DNA of 7,486 bases from Pseudomonadota bacterium (GTDB lineage Bacteria > Pseudomonadota > Alphaproteobacteria > Rhizobiales > Beijerinckiaceae), in the NCBI GenBank assembly GCA_023423995.1, contig JAFAEL010000258.1, positions 1 to 7,486 of the forward strand, read 5' to 3'. Position numbers and translations under genes: made by a program. The first letter of the stretch is position 1; every line of letters begins with the position of its first letter. Positions 7,125 to 7,486 of this stretch are shown one piece after another. The notes under the pieces are model-generated. The model had not been told where the DNA came from and made no database searches. It worked only from the letters and a program-made list of their open reading frames with translations.

Positions 7125-7486
7125 GCCGGCGGCAGCAGGCGGCGTTCCTGCCAATGGGCGAGCCATTCGGCGAGCGATTTCTCCGTATCGATGCACTCGC
7201 CGAAGCCCGCCTGGCGGATCTTGATCGTCGAGAGCAGCGACGAGGTCGAGTGGGTGCGGGAGAAGGCGAAGTCGGCGAACTGCCAGGATCCGCTGACCAG
7301 CCGATCGAGCGGCACGGGCTCGAGGCCGTAGCGCTCGACGATCGCCTGCCAAGTCGCGGCTCGGCCCGGCATGATGCGGGCGAGCGGCATCGGATGCGGC
7401 AGGCCGACCGGCATGGAGAAGGCGCGCGCGATCACCGGCCAGACGTTCTCCCAGGTAAAGACGTCCCCGTTCGCGACGTTGAAGAT
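7115..7486 (-). CDS. SDR-family reductase, PRISE-like (progesterone 5-beta-reductase/iridoid synthase type), N-terminal part beyond the window
   Basis: The C-terminal 123 residues of an extended short-chain dehydrogenase; the frame is open to the right edge, so the start is outside. The fragment begins IFNVANGDVFTWENVWP, which matches the FNVTNGD-x-x-x-W block of PRISE proteins, and continues with SGSWQFADFAF (visible residues 65-75), STIKIRQAGFGECIDTEKS (86-104) and a final WQERRLLP, all in the order seen in that family. Full-length members have about 350-390 residues, so some two thirds is missing, including the NADPH-binding Rossmann motif and the catalytic Tyr/Lys. Known members reduce the C=C bond of enones with NADPH. 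The GTG at 7433-7435 is internal to the domain and not a start. It is convergent with the CoA-transferase gene, 19 bases away, so it is not in the same transcript. Link to the pathway is unproven. Confidence 0.8.
   Translation of the reverse strand: MFNVANGDVFTWENVWPVIARAFSMPVGLPHPMPLARIMPGRAATWQAIVERYGLEPVPLDRLVSGSWQFADFAFSRTHSTSSLLSTIKIRQAGFGECIDTEKSLAEWLAHWQERRLLPPATV

Overview
The window is a GC-rich, densely packed bacterial chromosomal segment with strong G/C preference at third codon positions. Gene content and protein style suggest a proteobacterium, most likely an alphaproteobacterium; this is an inference from sequence character only. Eight protein genes account for almost all of it. 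No RNA genes, CRISPR arrays, insertion sequences or phage genes were seen.

Layout. Five genes run rightwards from the left edge to 4879 with short gaps or overlaps, like one operon whose promoter lies upstream of the window: the C-terminal three quarters of a zinc-free MDR/quinone oxidoreductase (1-749), an ACAD10/11-type acyl-CoA dehydrogenase (766-1992), an aminoglycoside-phosphotransferase-fold kinase (1985-3049), a crotonase-fold enoyl-CoA hydratase/isomerase (3039-3920) and an SMP-30/gluconolactonase-family lactonase (3962-4879). An IclR-family regulator (4883-5677, minus) faces this operon tail to tail with a 3-base gap. It is divergent from a CaiB/BaiF (class III) CoA-transferase gene (5812-7095, plus). 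The right edge holds the C-terminal part of a PRISE-like SDR (7115-7486, minus), convergent with the transferase gene.

Regulation. The 134-base divergent region (5678-5811) is the only real intergenic space. It contains a likely sigma70 promoter with a perfect TATAAT. Over its predicted start point lies a perfect 21-base palindrome, two 10-base arms around one central base, which is the natural candidate operator for the IclR protein. A second inverted repeat covers the -10 box.

How the genes may work together. The acyl-CoA dehydrogenase and the kinase are the separate-gene counterparts of the two domains fused in animal ACAD10/ACAD11, and resemble LvaC and LvaA of the bacterial levulinate pathway. 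In those systems a 4-hydroxyacyl-CoA is phosphorylated on its 4-hydroxyl and then converted by the dehydrogenase-fold enzyme to an enoyl-CoA that enters beta-oxidation. Here the pair sits with a lactonase (could open a gamma-lactone to a 4-hydroxy acid), a CoA-transferase (could load CoA on the acid) and a crotonase whose active site looks isomerase-like. A coherent hypothesis is an IclR-controlled route for lactones or 4-hydroxy acids that uses a CoA-transferase in place of a ligase and has no visible LvaB-like small subunit. The assignments to families are firm; the pathway and substrate are inference.
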